Of a stretch of 64,000 bases of DNA, positions 47,064 through 55,607 are shown piece after piece. Position numbers and translations under genes: made by a program. The notes below the pieces were generated by a model, which saw nothing but the letters and a program-made list of their open reading frames with translations, was not told where the DNA came from and did no database searches. Where the stretch lies: NCBI RefSeq assembly GCF_900115225.1, contig NZ_FOVR01000003.1, positions 250,017 through 314,016 of the forward strand, written 5' to 3'. Each line of letters starts with the position of its first letter. The stretch's first letter is position 1. Origin of the DNA: Cohaesibacter marisflavi. GTDB taxonomy: Bacteria; Pseudomonadota; Alphaproteobacteria; Rhizobiales; Cohaesibacteraceae.

Positions 47064-47286
47064 GCTGGCTCCTTATGCCCCTTGCGGCGGCGTGTCTTTG
47101 CGTTGTCTCGTCCTCGCGCCAAAGGCGCTGCGGGCGCAGAGGGCAATGGCCTGGAATTTCCAGAGCAGGCTCCGTCGGTATAAATTGTCACTTTGCTCAT
47201 GATGGCTCCTTATGCCCCTTGCGGCGGCGTATCTTTGGGGTTTCTCGTCCTCGCGCCAAAGGCGCTGCGGGCGCAGAGGGCAATGG
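47019..47286. repeat. 137-bp-period tandem duplication covering the rnhA start
   Basis: The block 47019-47149 recurs at 47156-47286, with about ten differences. It includes the first codons of rnhA, its AAGGAG site and an upstream GC-rich region with the small palindrome GCGCC-AAA-GGCGC. The period is not a multiple of three. Confidence 0.92.
47060..47200 (-). pseudogene. Truncated duplicate of the rnhA 5' end, 46-codon frame
   Basis: The duplicated start gives [15 protein letters not shown] and then leaves the RNase H sequence for an Arg/Pro-rich tail ending in [10 protein letters not shown]. Its stop overlaps the true rnhA ATG as ATGA. It has its own AAGGAG site. It carries the first catalytic Asp only and cannot be an RNase; it may be translated and couple ribosomes to rnhA. 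Confidence 0.7.
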
Positions 47287-47438
47287 TCCCTCACGAGGAA
47301 CATTTGATTTGCTGCCCTGTCTAGCCAACCCTTCCTCAAGGCGCAAGATGCTTGCTCTCGCAAATGGGGCGGTGTAGAGCTTACGCCAAACAGAAACAGC
47401 GCCACTGGCCCTGCAGCCAAAAGATCTGGAAGAATACC

Positions 47439-48284
47439 ATGTCCGAGATTGACCTCGACGCCTTGCAAGAGGCTTACAACAACGCACTGGAGCTTGAGAA
47501 AGCCGGCAAGTTTGATGAAGCCGCAGAAAGCTACCGCAAAGCTCTGGAGCTGGACCCGGAAGATCATGCTGGCGCATCGGTGCGTCTGGCCTCCATGCAG
47601 CGCGGCCCCTCGCCAAACAAGGCCCCTGTTGCCTATGTGGCAACCCTGTTTGACCAACATGCGGCAGCGTTTGAGAAAATTCTCGTGGATGATCTGGGCT
47701 ATGCGGTGCCGATGATGGTGCGTGAGATGATTCACTCAGCCGCCCCTGAACGCCGCTTTGCCCGCATGCTGGATCTTGGTTGCGGCACGGGCCTTACGGG
47801 CATCTCCATGAAGGACAAGGTGGACAACATGATCGGAGTGGACATCTCCACCGGCATGTTGGACGAAGCCTATGACAAGGAAGTCTATGACGATCTCTAT
47901 GCTGGCGATGTGGTGGAGTTCCTCAGCGAAATCGAGGATGACGGCGAAGGCGACGCCAGTGGCTGGGACTTGATTGTCTCGACCGATGTACTGCCTTATC
48001 TGGGCGAGCTGGATGAAAAATTCCACCATGTGGGCCGGTGCCTTGATGCTGGAGGGCTGTTTGCCTTTTCTTCCGAAACAATGCCGGAGGAAGATTTCGC
48101 TGGAGCACCTTACAAAGTCGGTCCAAAGCAGCGCTTTGCCCATTCGGAACGCTATGTCCGTGAGTTGCTGGATGCCAACCGCATGGACGTGAAGCATTTC
48201 GAAATGATCGTGGTGCGCACCGACGAAGGCAAGCCGATCTATGGTCATCTGGTTCTGGCGCAAAAGCGCCCAAATGCGGACTAA
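47439..48284 (+). CDS. TPR-containing SAM-dependent methyltransferase
   Basis: A 281-residue cytosolic protein. A tetratricopeptide-like helix pair occupies about residues 5-45 (LEKAGKFDEAAESYRKALEL), and a class I methyltransferase fold follows, with motif I LDLGCGTGLTG near residue 110, an acidic loop GVDISTGMLDEA and LIVSTDVLPYLGEL. The sequence resembles proteins grouped with trans-aconitate-type and tellurite-like methyltransferases, but the substrate is unknown. GGAAGA lies 5 bases before the ATG. It diverges from the rnhA region. Confidence 0.85.
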   Translation: MSEIDLDALQEAYNNALELEKAGKFDEAAESYRKALELDPEDHAGASVRLASMQRGPSPNKAPVAYVATLFDQHAAAFEKILVDDLGYAVPMMVREMIHSAAPERRFARMLDLGCGTGLTGISMKDKVDNMIGVDISTGMLDEAYDKEVYDDLYAGDVVEFLSEIEDDGEGDASGWDLIVSTDVLPYLGELDEKFHHVGRCLDAGGLFAFSSETMPEEDFAGAPYKVGPKQRFAHSERYVRELLDANRMDVKHFEMIVVRTDEGKPIYGHLVLAQKRPNAD

Positions 48285-48596
48285 ACACCCGGCCCTGCTC
48301 TTATCATGATGCCTTCATGCTAAGAGCCTTTATTGGGTGGCGCACATCCAGCCTTGGGGAGATGGACGCAAACTGCGCGCGATTCTCCCCTTTTGCCTGC
48401 CCATGTGGCAGCATTTGGCTCTGCGAACAACTCCGGGTAGGCCCGTTCCTGCGTTTCACACATATTTTGTTCTGTTCGCCAACCGAAAGACTCCATTGGC
48501 GTCTTGACTTTACACGCACCGCCAAGCACCTTTGTCGGGCAGGAGAACCTATCGCGCTCCTGCAGCCGGACGCGTTTATTGTTGTCTGGCTCAAAG
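48285..48596. other. Interval before the glycine riboswitch
   Basis: About 310 bases with no supportable gene; it should contain the gcvTH promoter. Short frames overlap it on both strands but have no family features. Confidence 0.5.
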
Positions 48597-48837
48597 TCAG
48601 CGGGAGAGCGTTCGGCCCATCGGGGACCGTGCGCGCCGAAGGAGCAACCGCCTCGGAAACTCTCAGGCACAAGGGACCGCCCGACCAGCGAACTCTGGAA
48701 AGCAGCTTAAAGACGGGTCTTTGAAAGGACTGTGTCTTGAAAGCTCACCGAAGGAAGCAGCTGCTCCCAGTCTGTTCCGGCATCGTTGGCTGGAGAGAGA
48801 GGGAGCGGGAAATCTCTCAGGTTCTGTGACAGAGGAG
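48597..48837 (+). ncRNA. Tandem glycine riboswitch upstream of gcvTH
   Basis: Two aptamers in series. The first (about 48597-48703) shows GCGGGAGAG, CGCCGAAGGAGCAA, ACTCTCAGGCA and CTCTGGA, the conserved core of the glycine class. The second (about 48705-48837) has CACCGAAGGAAGCA, then GGAGAGAG, ATCTCTCAGGT and GACAGAGGAGG. Glycine binding switches on glycine-cleavage genes, which is what follows. The 117 bases between the second aptamer and gcvT carry the expression platform; I did not identify a terminator with certainty. Confidence 0.93.
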
Positions 48838-48953
48838 GCACCGATGCGAATGGACGCTTCATATAAGGAGCCTTCCACTCAGCACCCGTGCAACCACAGA
48901 GGGCCCCTTTCCGAAGACCGGACATGGCCATCTGCAACAGAAAGAGAGACGCT

Positions 48954-50090
48954 ATGGCCGACCTGAGTGGCGCCAAAAAGACACCCCTGTTTGATCTGCA
49001 TGAAGAACTGGGCGGAAGCCTTGTTGATTTCGCAGGCTATGCGCTGCCCGTGCGCTATCCGGCGGGCATCATGGCCGAACATATCCAGTGCCGCGAAAGC
49101 GCGGCTCTGTTTGACGTATCCCACATGGGCCAGGCCCTGCTGCAAGGCCCTGATCATGAGACGACCGCCAAGGCGCTGGAAGCCCTGACCCCGTCTGCCT
49201 TTACCAAACTGGCTCCGGGGCGCATGCGCTACAGCGTGTTCCTCAACGAGACCGGCGGCATCATTGACGATTTCATCGTGACCCGCCCGGGCGATCCGGC
49301 TCTGGACGGCACGCTCATGCTGGTGGTCAATGGCGCCTGCAAGGAAAAGGACTATGCTTTCCTTGAAGCCAATCTGCCAGACGGCATTTCCCTTACGCGT
49401 CTTGATGACAAGGCCCTTCTGGCGCTGCAAGGCCCCAAGGCCGTAGACGCTCTCAAACGCCATGCGCCAAAAGCCGATGCCCTCACCTTCATGTCGCAAA
49501 CACCTGATGCAATCAACGGCGTTGCCATCGGCATTTCGCGGTGTGGCTATACTGGTGAAGACGGGTTCGAGATTTCCTGCGCGGCAGACGAAGCCGAAGC
49601 GTTGGCACGCCTGTTGCTGGCTGAGCCTGAGGTCGCACCGGCAGGTCTTGGCGCGCGCGACAGTCTGCGCCTTGAGAGCGGCCTCTGCCTTTATGGCCAT
49701 GATCTGGATGACAGCATCGATCCGGCTGAAGCCGATCTTGGCTGGGCTATTCAGAAAAGCCGCCGACAGGATAAGGCCTTCCCCGGCTCCGAGCGCATAT
49801 TGAAGGGACTTGAAGATGGCCCAGCCCGCATTCGCGTTGGCTTGCGCATCATCGGCAAGGCTCCGGCCCGCGAAGGGGCAGAAATTCAGGATACGGATGG
49901 CAATGCCATTGGCGTTGTAACCTCGGGCGGCTTTGCACCAACCCTGCAAGCGCCTATCGCCATGGGCTATGTGCCGCCGGCCTTTGCCGAACCGGGCACG
50001 AAGGTTACAATTGCCGTACGCAAACGCGCTTTGGAAGCAGAAGTGGCCCCCACGCCGTTTGTTCCGCAACGCTATGTGCGCAAACCCTGA
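48954..50090 (+). CDS. gcvT: Glycine cleavage system T protein (aminomethyltransferase)
   Basis: The T protein transfers the methylene group from the lipoyl arm of GcvH to tetrahydrofolate and releases ammonia. The 378-residue protein shows family motifs LFDVSHMGQ, CGYTGEDGFEIS and ARDSLRLESGLCLYGHDLDD. The start MADLSGAKK has GAGAG 5 bases upstream, downstream of the riboswitch; a longer frame runs through the riboswitch and is not real. It is followed by gcvH after 109 bases. Confidence 0.96.
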   Translation: MADLSGAKKTPLFDLHEELGGSLVDFAGYALPVRYPAGIMAEHIQCRESAALFDVSHMGQALLQGPDHETTAKALEALTPSAFTKLAPGRMRYSVFLNETGGIIDDFIVTRPGDPALDGTLMLVVNGACKEKDYAFLEANLPDGISLTRLDDKALLALQGPKAVDALKRHAPKADALTFMSQTPDAINGVAIGISRCGYTGEDGFEISCAADEAEALARLLLAEPEVAPAGLGARDSLRLESGLCLYGHDLDDSIDPAEADLGWAIQKSRRQDKAFPGSERILKGLEDGPARIRVGLRIIGKAPAREGAEIQDTDGNAIGVVTSGGFAPTLQAPIAMGYVPPAFAEPGTKVTIAVRKRALEAEVAPTPFVPQRYVRKP

Positions 50091-50199
50091 GCACCAAATG
50101 GGCTCATGTGTCTCTCGGGACCGAGGGAGCCCTTGAACTCAAATAAAACAGCAACAGATAAGCAATCAGCATCATCGCATAATCAAAGGGATCAGAGAC

Positions 50200-50574
50200 A
50201 TGACCACCTATTACAGCGAAGACCACGAATGGGTTGAAGTCAACGGCGGCGTGGCCACCATCGGCATCACCGATTTCGCACAGAAACAGCTTGGCGACGT
50301 CGTTTTCGTCGAACTGCCCGAAGTTGGCAAGGAACTGGAAAAAGGCGACGAAGCCGCCGTGGTCGAGAGCGTCAAGGCAGCCTCCGAAGTCTATGCGCCA
50401 ATCGATGGCGAAGTCAGCGAAGTCAACGATGCGCTTGAAGAAGATCCGGCACTGGTCAACAGCGACGCGGAAGGCGGCGCATGGTTCCTAAAGGTCAAGA
50501 TAGCAGACAAGAGCCAGCTTGATGACCTGATGGATGAAGATGCCTACAAGGCCTTTGTTGCCGAACAGGAATAG
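50200..50574 (+). CDS. gcvH: Glycine cleavage system H protein
   Basis: The lipoyl carrier that shuttles the aminomethyl group between GcvP, GcvT and GcvL. The 124-residue protein has the lipoylation site [10 protein letters not shown] with Lys59 and the barrel sequence [22 protein letters not shown] precedes the ATG. The last 20 residues are acidic. A strong terminator follows at once, so gcvP, which usually comes next, is not in this operon. Confidence 0.97.
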   Translation: MTTYYSEDHEWVEVNGGVATIGITDFAQKQLGDVVFVELPEVGKELEKGDEAAVVESVKAASEVYAPIDGEVSEVNDALEEDPALVNSDAEGGAWFLKVKIADKSQLDDLMDEDAYKAFVAEQE

Positions 50575-50600
50575 GGCTTGAAGCCACATCTTAAAAAAAA

Positions 50601-50634
50601 GCACGCAAGGGGATTTCCTTGCGTGCCTTTTTTA
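50601..50634. terminator. Bidirectional terminator between gcvH and the GGDEF-EAL gene
   Basis: GCACGCAAGG and CCTTGCGTGC pair as a perfect 10-bp stem around six bases, with a run of A before it and CTTTTTTA after it, so it serves both convergent genes. Confidence 0.93.
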
Positions 50635-50670
50635 TTGATTTCCCGATCCGCGCGACCAGCGTACTTGTGG

Positions 50671-52737
50671 CTAGGGGTCCACAATCGTCATGGATGGATC
50701 GGAAAGATCCGGCAATGAAATTGCCTCGTTGAAAACATTGGGCTCGGCATTGGCAAGCAGGGCCAGCACAGACAATTTATGCATTGGACGACCAAAGAGA
50801 TACCCTTGGAAAGTATGACATTTCTGTTCCTGCAGAAAATTCATCTGCTCTTCGGTTTCCACCCCTTCGGCGATAATTTTCAGCCCCATACCGCGTGCCA
50901 GATTGATAATGCCGCGCACCAGCTTGCGGTCTTCTTCCTTGTCTTCAATCTGCTTTACGAAAGAGCGGTCAATCTTGAGAATATCCAGCGGCAGGCTCTT
51001 GAGATAGCCAAGGTTGGAATAGCCGGTGCCAAAGTCGTCCATCGCCAGAGAGATGCCTCGCGCCGATAGCTGCGAGAGCATTTTTGCGGCCTTGCGAGTG
51101 TCCTTCACATCTACACTCTCGGTGATCTCAAGGGTCAGATAGTTGGGGTCAATGCCGGTCCGCTCAAGCAGCTGTATCAGCTCTGAAGCGAGATTGTCGT
51201 TGTTGAGCTGGTGCGGCGAAAGGTTGATCGAGAGATGCAGTTTGAAACCGGATTGATGCCAGTTGACAAGATCTGTACAGGCCTCCCTGAAAATCCAGTC
51301 GGACAGAGCGCCGATAAGACCGGCATCCTCAGCGATGTTGATGAAATCCAGCGTTGGGATCTGACCCTGATCGGGGTGGAACCAGCGCACAAGGGCCTCC
51401 ACGCCGGTGACCTTGCATGTGCCCGATTTCAAATCTGTAGAGACCTGCGGTTGATAATAAACCTCCAATCCATCGCCGCCACATTGCAGCGAATGGCGCA
51501 GGTCTGCCTCAAGACAGACCCTGTTCTGGATTGCAACACTCATGCCAGTTTCATAAAGACAATATCTTTGCCGCCCCTGCCTCTTGGCCTCATACAGAGC
51601 CAGATCCGCATCGCGTAGCAATTCATCGGCAGAATGGGACAGATCGGGGTAGCGGGAAATCCCCACGGAAGAGGAGATACGGATATCATTGCCCGAGAGT
51701 TCAAATGCGGAACTGAGAGCGTCGATCACCTCTCCAACCATCTTTTCGCTGGTGGCAAAGTCTGCCCGTTGTAAAACGGCAAACTCATCGCCTCCAAGGC
51801 GGGTCACGATATCGGCTTCGCCGCTGAAGATGGCCGTCAAACGTGCGGCGGCATTCTTGAGCAGGCGGTCTCCCATGGGATGTCCGAAGGTGTCGTTCAC
51901 ATCCTTAAACTTGTCCAGATCAAAGAGGATAAGATTAAACCCCTCCCCGTGTGCATCGGCATACTCAATAAAGCGGTTCATCTTTTCATTGAGAAACGAC
52001 CTGTTGCCAAGGCCGGTCAATGCGTCATGCTCGGCCAGAAAGCGTATCCGGGCTTCGCGTCCCTTGATCCGGCTTTCTTCCTTGCGTGCCCGATAGGCTT
52101 CTACCCCAAACAGAGTAAGAATGAGCACGCCGCCTGCGGCCGAGCTTACAAGGAGCGTATCCATAGAGACGAGCGCTGCGTCCAACCGCTTTTGAAGCGT
52201 CGAGGCACGCTCGACCCGCGTTTGGGCGATGGCGGCGGCCATACTGGTAATATCTTCCTCATAAGGGGATAGCGTGTCCTCTATATCCCTGAAAGCTATG
52301 AGATTACCCGGCCTGAGCTGCTGGACCAGGGGATCGACCTCTCGCAAGGAGCTGCGCAGATTGATCAGCAAGCTGTTGAATTTTTCATGCTGGGCTTCGG
52401 GAACCTCTGCGCCGATGGACGTGATGCTGAACACGCGGCTCCAGAGAATATCGAACCATTTCAGCACCATTTCATGGGAGACACTCTGGGCGGTATCCGG
52501 ACCTGCACTCACATCCTGCAGTTTTTCCCCAAAGACATATTTGCCTGTTATGCTGCGAAAGCGTCTATATTCCAGCTCCAGCCGAATGCCCTCATCGCGC
52601 CCGGAAATCATCTCATAGCTTTGCGAAATCTGTCCGCGCAACCGGTCTACCTTCTGGAACTGTGTCAGCTCCAGAAGCAGCAGTCCAACGACCGAGATCA
52701 GATAGGCAATGGCCAAGACTTTGGAATAGAACTTCAT
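50671..52737 (-). CDS. Membrane GGDEF-EAL dual-domain c-di-GMP protein
   Basis: A 688-residue inner-membrane protein: a first transmembrane segment (about residues 7-25), a helical periplasmic domain (about 26-190), a second transmembrane segment (about 195-215), a GGDEF domain (about 235-395) with intact RLGGDEFAV, and an EAL domain (about 410-655) with VEALVRW, LEITESV, MDDFGTGYSN, IDRSF and AEGVE. All catalytic residues are present in both. Its ATG overlaps the stop of the molybdopterin-fold gene by 4 bases, so the two are translationally coupled. This makes it likely to act together with that periplasmic protein. Confidence 0.93.
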   Translation of the reverse strand: MKFYSKVLAIAYLISVVGLLLLELTQFQKVDRLRGQISQSYEMISGRDEGIRLELEYRRFRSITGKYVFGEKLQDVSAGPDTAQSVSHEMVLKWFDILWSRVFSITSIGAEVPEAQHEKFNSLLINLRSSLREVDPLVQQLRPGNLIAFRDIEDTLSPYEEDITSMAAAIAQTRVERASTLQKRLDAALVSMDTLLVSSAAGGVLILTLFGVEAYRARKEESRIKGREARIRFLAEHDALTGLGNRSFLNEKMNRFIEYADAHGEGFNLILFDLDKFKDVNDTFGHPMGDRLLKNAAARLTAIFSGEADIVTRLGGDEFAVLQRADFATSEKMVGEVIDALSSAFELSGNDIRISSSVGISRYPDLSHSADELLRDADLALYEAKRQGRQRYCLYETGMSVAIQNRVCLEADLRHSLQCGGDGLEVYYQPQVSTDLKSGTCKVTGVEALVRWFHPDQGQIPTLDFINIAEDAGLIGALSDWIFREACTDLVNWHQSGFKLHLSINLSPHQLNNDNLASELIQLLERTGIDPNYLTLEITESVDVKDTRKAAKMLSQLSARGISLAMDDFGTGYSNLGYLKSLPLDILKIDRSFVKQIEDKEEDRKLVRGIINLARGMGLKIIAEGVETEEQMNFLQEQKCHTFQGYLFGRPMHKLSVLALLANAEPNVFNEAISLPDLSDPSMTIVDP

Positions 52738-53291
52738 TTCACTATCATCTTCTCGATTTGCCAGACGAAACGTGAGGTATATTTGGGATCAAGAAGCGAC
52801 TCGTCATGGTCAATCGGATAGATGATTCTGATGGGGCCACGGCGGCGAATGCTCAGGTCTCGGCCATCCTGCTTGGTCGCCAGCAGCACGTCATAGTCAT
52901 AGAAATCCTGAACGGGAATTTCGGTCCGGTAGCCATCCAGCGCGTGCACCTCAATGGTGTCGCCCTTGGCTCCGACATAGACGAGAAGATCCCGCATCAA
53001 AACACCGTGCCATTGGTGGGCCTTACTTGAATACACCGTGTGGGTGTTTACCTCACTCAGCCCGATAGCCTCAATCATCGGGCGATCCAGATAAACAAGG
53101 CCCTTGGCATTGTGATTTTGAACTGCGCCCGAAATTGTGAGAATGATGTCTTCTTGAGGGTATGGGAGTTCGTCAGCCCAAGCATGGGCAGACAACGCAC
53201 CCGCACATGCAAAAAACGTTATGGCAATTCCAAAAACAATGCGCTGAAGCAGTCCTATGAAAGACACTGCTCCAGTACCCCGACGAGCCAT
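52734..53291 (-). CDS. Periplasmic molybdopterin-oxidoreductase-fold protein without the cysteine ligand
   Basis: A 185-residue exported protein with a signal peptide (about residues 14-38, cleavage near AWA). The mature part follows the sulfite-oxidase-like fold: HQWHGVLMRDLLVYVGAKGD, ALDGYRTEIPVQDF, LLATKQDGRDL and GPIRIIYPIDHDE. The mature part has no cysteine, whereas molybdenum-binding members use a Cys ligand, so cofactor binding in the usual way is unlikely. AGGGGTG lies 5 bases before the ATG. It is the upstream gene of a coupled pair with the GGDEF-EAL protein, so a ligand-binding or sensory role for the latter is the best guess. Confidence 0.8.
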   Translation of the reverse strand: MARRGTGAVSFIGLLQRIVFGIAITFFACAGALSAHAWADELPYPQEDIILTISGAVQNHNAKGLVYLDRPMIEAIGLSEVNTHTVYSSKAHQWHGVLMRDLLVYVGAKGDTIEVHALDGYRTEIPVQDFYDYDVLLATKQDGRDLSIRRRGPIRIIYPIDHDESLLDPKYTSRFVWQIEKMIVK

Positions 53292-53402
53292 ATGAACACC
53301 CCTGTCTTAATTCAAGCAAATCAAACCACAGGGGACATTCACAAATCGTAAAATCGCAGCCGCCTCAAAATTTGAAGCAGGTAAAAGCGCCGCAATTGTC
53401 TT

Positions 53403-53510
53403 GTTATGGTTAATAGTTCGTTAGGGCTACAGGCCATTCGAAGGGGCCTGCCAATATTTCGCCTTTTCAAAAGCCATCATAGCACAAGGGGCCTTGCAAG
53501 GCCCCTTTTT
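53403..53510 (+). ncRNA. Candidate small RNA ending at an intrinsic terminator
   Basis: A strong rightward terminator (AAGGGGCCTT-GC-AAGGCCCCTT with a T tail, 53486-53510) lies where no gene is transcribed rightward. Upstream is another hairpin, CAGGCC/GGCCTG (53430-53450). The flanking genes are both on the minus strand and their 3' or 5' ends do not need it. The exact 5' end is unknown. The rest of the 271-base interval shows nothing further. Confidence 0.45.
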
Positions 53511-53562
53511 CTGGTCGCTCTCTTGCGGCCCTTTGCCAATTTGTCTGATTAGCCTTAGCAGA

Positions 53563-54234
53563 TTATTGCTCGTGCCAGTCTTTCAGGGCATCAATCGTTG
53601 CCGGAAGGTCGGCGAGGCGACGCACCACCGTTTCCGCTCCGGCATCCATCAGATGTTCGCCGTGGCCAAGATAGCTGTGGCTTGCGCCAATGAAGCCGAT
53701 GACACGCATCCCGGCCTGACAGGCAGCCTGAACCCCATGGGTGCTGTCTTCAATGACGAAGCACTCGGAAGGGTCGGTTTCAAGCACAGTTGCGGCATGC
53801 AGGAAGACATTGGGATCCGGCTTTGGCAGCTTTGTCCCTACCTCAACGGCGGAATAGACATAAGGGCGGAAGCGGTCCCACAGATCGACGAGGCGCATAT
53901 TGGCTTCCAGCCGCTCCATGGCCGTGTTGGAACAGACACAACGCGGATAGTCGAGCTGGTCCAGCATTTCGTGAGCGCCTTCGATCACCTTAAGCTTGTC
54001 CAGCTTGCTCGTTGCACGGTCGGTAATCCGTTGCAGGATGTCATGCGGCAGGGAACGTTCGATGTCTTCTTCGATTAGCTGGATGATTTCGGCGTTTGTC
54101 ATGCCGGCATAGGTGCTGTTATAGGCCTCAAGATCCATATCAAGATCCTCTTCCTTGAAGATCTCGAGACTGGCCTTGGCCCAGATGATTTCCGTATCCA
54201 CCAAAGTGCCGTCGCAGTCAAAAATCACCAGCAT
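53563..54234 (-). CDS. HAD-family hydrolase (beta-phosphoglucomutase/phosphatase-like)
   Basis: A 223-residue cytosolic phosphatase-like protein. The nucleophile motif I is DCDGTLVDTE near the N-terminus, motif II is CSNTAMERL, motif III has the Lys in KLPKPDPNVF and motif IV is FVIEDSTHG. A cap domain lies between motifs I and II. The start at 54234 has GAGG 9 bases upstream; an ATG three codons earlier sits directly on that site. Substrate likely a sugar phosphate or similar, but it cannot be told from sequence. Confidence 0.9.
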   Translation of the reverse strand: MLVIFDCDGTLVDTEIIWAKASLEIFKEEDLDMDLEAYNSTYAGMTNAEIIQLIEEDIERSLPHDILQRITDRATSKLDKLKVIEGAHEMLDQLDYPRCVCSNTAMERLEANMRLVDLWDRFRPYVYSAVEVGTKLPKPDPNVFLHAATVLETDPSECFVIEDSTHGVQAACQAGMRVIGFIGASHSYLGHGEHLMDAGAETVVRRLADLPATIDALKDWHEQ

Positions 54235-54355
54235 CGTGTCCATCCTCGCAAACTGTCTGTCATATCAAGCCATCCCGTGGCGACCGTCAGCGCTTCGGAC
54301 AGGCGCCTTGCCACAAGACCTCTCATGTGGACCTTCGTACCGAATACGTCAATGC

Positions 54356-55162
54356 TCAGGACTGCAATTTGTTGGAAACAGCGTGATCTTGTCCAGCCTT
54401 CTTGTCTCTTGAAAGACTCTTCCGCAGGAAAAGCAAGAAGATGATGGCCAGCACTGCGGCCAAGCCATACCATGTGACGGCATATTGTAAATGACTGTTG
54501 CGGAAGGTGATGCGGGTCTCCCCGCCTTGTGGCAAGCTGGCAGCCTCCGGGCCCCAAGGCACGCCCTGCCCCTTGACCAGATCGACCCAATAAGGCGCGG
54601 TGCGGGTTTCATCCATGCCAAGAAAATCGGCCATTTCCTCAACCTGCCTGACAATCCAGACATTCTTCTGTTCGTCCGTCTTCGGGCTCAGCCAGTTTTT
54701 CGGCTCGTCAAAGCGCATGAGGCCGGTGAGCGTTTGGGTGCCTTCCACCAGAGTTTCGGGGCGGCTTTCCCGCTCCTTGAGCTGTTCGGGTACAAAGCCC
54801 CTATTGACGATCACCTGCCAGCCATCAGTGGTGACAAAGGGCGTCATGATCATGTAGCCTGGACCGCGAAGGGGCCCGCCTTGCGGATCGTTGAGCGCAA
54901 ACCATACATGCACTTCGCGAGAATGATCATAGTGACCGGTAAGAAGAACGGGACGATAGACGGCATCATCGCGCGACAGATCGGCCCATTGCTTCGGCCC
55001 GGGCGCCGCAACGGGGGACGATGCCACGCGGGAGGAGACATCGGCGATCAGTTGCTCTTTCCATGCGAGCCGCCGCACCTGCCAGTTGCCCAGCGCAATC
55101 AGAATGGCAAAGGCGCCTAAGGCCGCGAGGCTGAACAGCACGATTTTCGATCTGGAAATCAC
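54356..55162 (-). CDS. surf1: SURF1-family cytochrome oxidase assembly protein
   Basis: SURF1 helps insert heme a into subunit I of aa3 oxidases. The 268-residue protein has two transmembrane segments at the ends (about residues 8-27 and 228-245) and a periplasmic domain with the signatures ALGNWQVRRLAWKE and FALNDPQGG. VNRGFVPEQ is also characteristic. It starts with GTG, 4 bases after AGGA. It lies at the far end of the oxidase cluster and is separated from DUF983 by a small gene on the other strand. Confidence 0.94.
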   Translation of the reverse strand: MISRSKIVLFSLAALGAFAILIALGNWQVRRLAWKEQLIADVSSRVASSPVAAPGPKQWADLSRDDAVYRPVLLTGHYDHSREVHVWFALNDPQGGPLRGPGYMIMTPFVTTDGWQVIVNRGFVPEQLKERESRPETLVEGTQTLTGLMRFDEPKNWLSPKTDEQKNVWIVRQVEEMADFLGMDETRTAPYWVDLVKGQGVPWGPEAASLPQGGETRITFRNSHLQYAVTWYGLAAVLAIIFLLFLRKSLSRDKKAGQDHAVSNKLQS

Positions 55163-55277
55163 TTTTCCTGCACACTCCTGCTCTCTTTATGCTACCTCAC
55201 CGGAAGGCTACAGGCTTTTGGGCCGCCACGCTATCAGACGTCCGCCGCACGGGTGGAGCAAAGAGGATTTTATCAAG

Positions 55278-55607
55278 ATGCATTCACAGCCAGCCCGCTT
55301 TGCCCTGATATTTTTTTCGCTCAATCTGCTATTTCCCCTTGCGGTGCAGATCGGAGTTGCGATCATTGGCTTTTTGGGGCCGGATTTGCGTGGTCTTGCC
55401 GTGGCTTTGCCGGTGATTTTCCTGATCAATGTGGCCAATATCAGCCTTGCCTTCTATTACAAGGCATGGCAACGGGTCGCCCTGATGACCATCATGTTTT
55501 TCAATGCGATTTCCGTCTTTGCGATGGGGGGATTGTCTTTCTTCACGTCCGTCATAGGCTGGGAGGAGATCGTGCCCGATCTGATCACTCTGCTTCAGCC
55601 TTATTGA
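55278..55607 (+). CDS. Small three-helix membrane protein of unknown function
   Basis: A 109-residue protein with three clear hydrophobic segments (about residues 8-30, 35-55, 68-90) and the acidic end GWEEIVPDLITLLQPY. GAGGA lies about 10 bases before the ATG. It is on the plus strand inside an otherwise minus-strand oxidase cluster, and its 3' end overlaps the DUF983 gene by 23 bases, antisense. I do not recognise the family. The opposite strand encodes only hydrophilic chance frames here. A longer plus-strand frame begins inside SURF1 and is not supported. Confidence 0.6.
   Translation: MHSQPARFALIFFSLNLLFPLAVQIGVAIIGFLGPDLRGLAVALPVIFLINVANISLAFYYKAWQRVALMTIMFFNAISVFAMGGLSFFTSVIGWEEIVPDLITLLQPY

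Noticed and set aside
47073-47735. 220-codon minus-strand ORF through the rnhA duplication and the methyltransferase gene
   Set aside because: It overlaps the methyltransferase in antisense and arises from the duplicated GC-rich leader.
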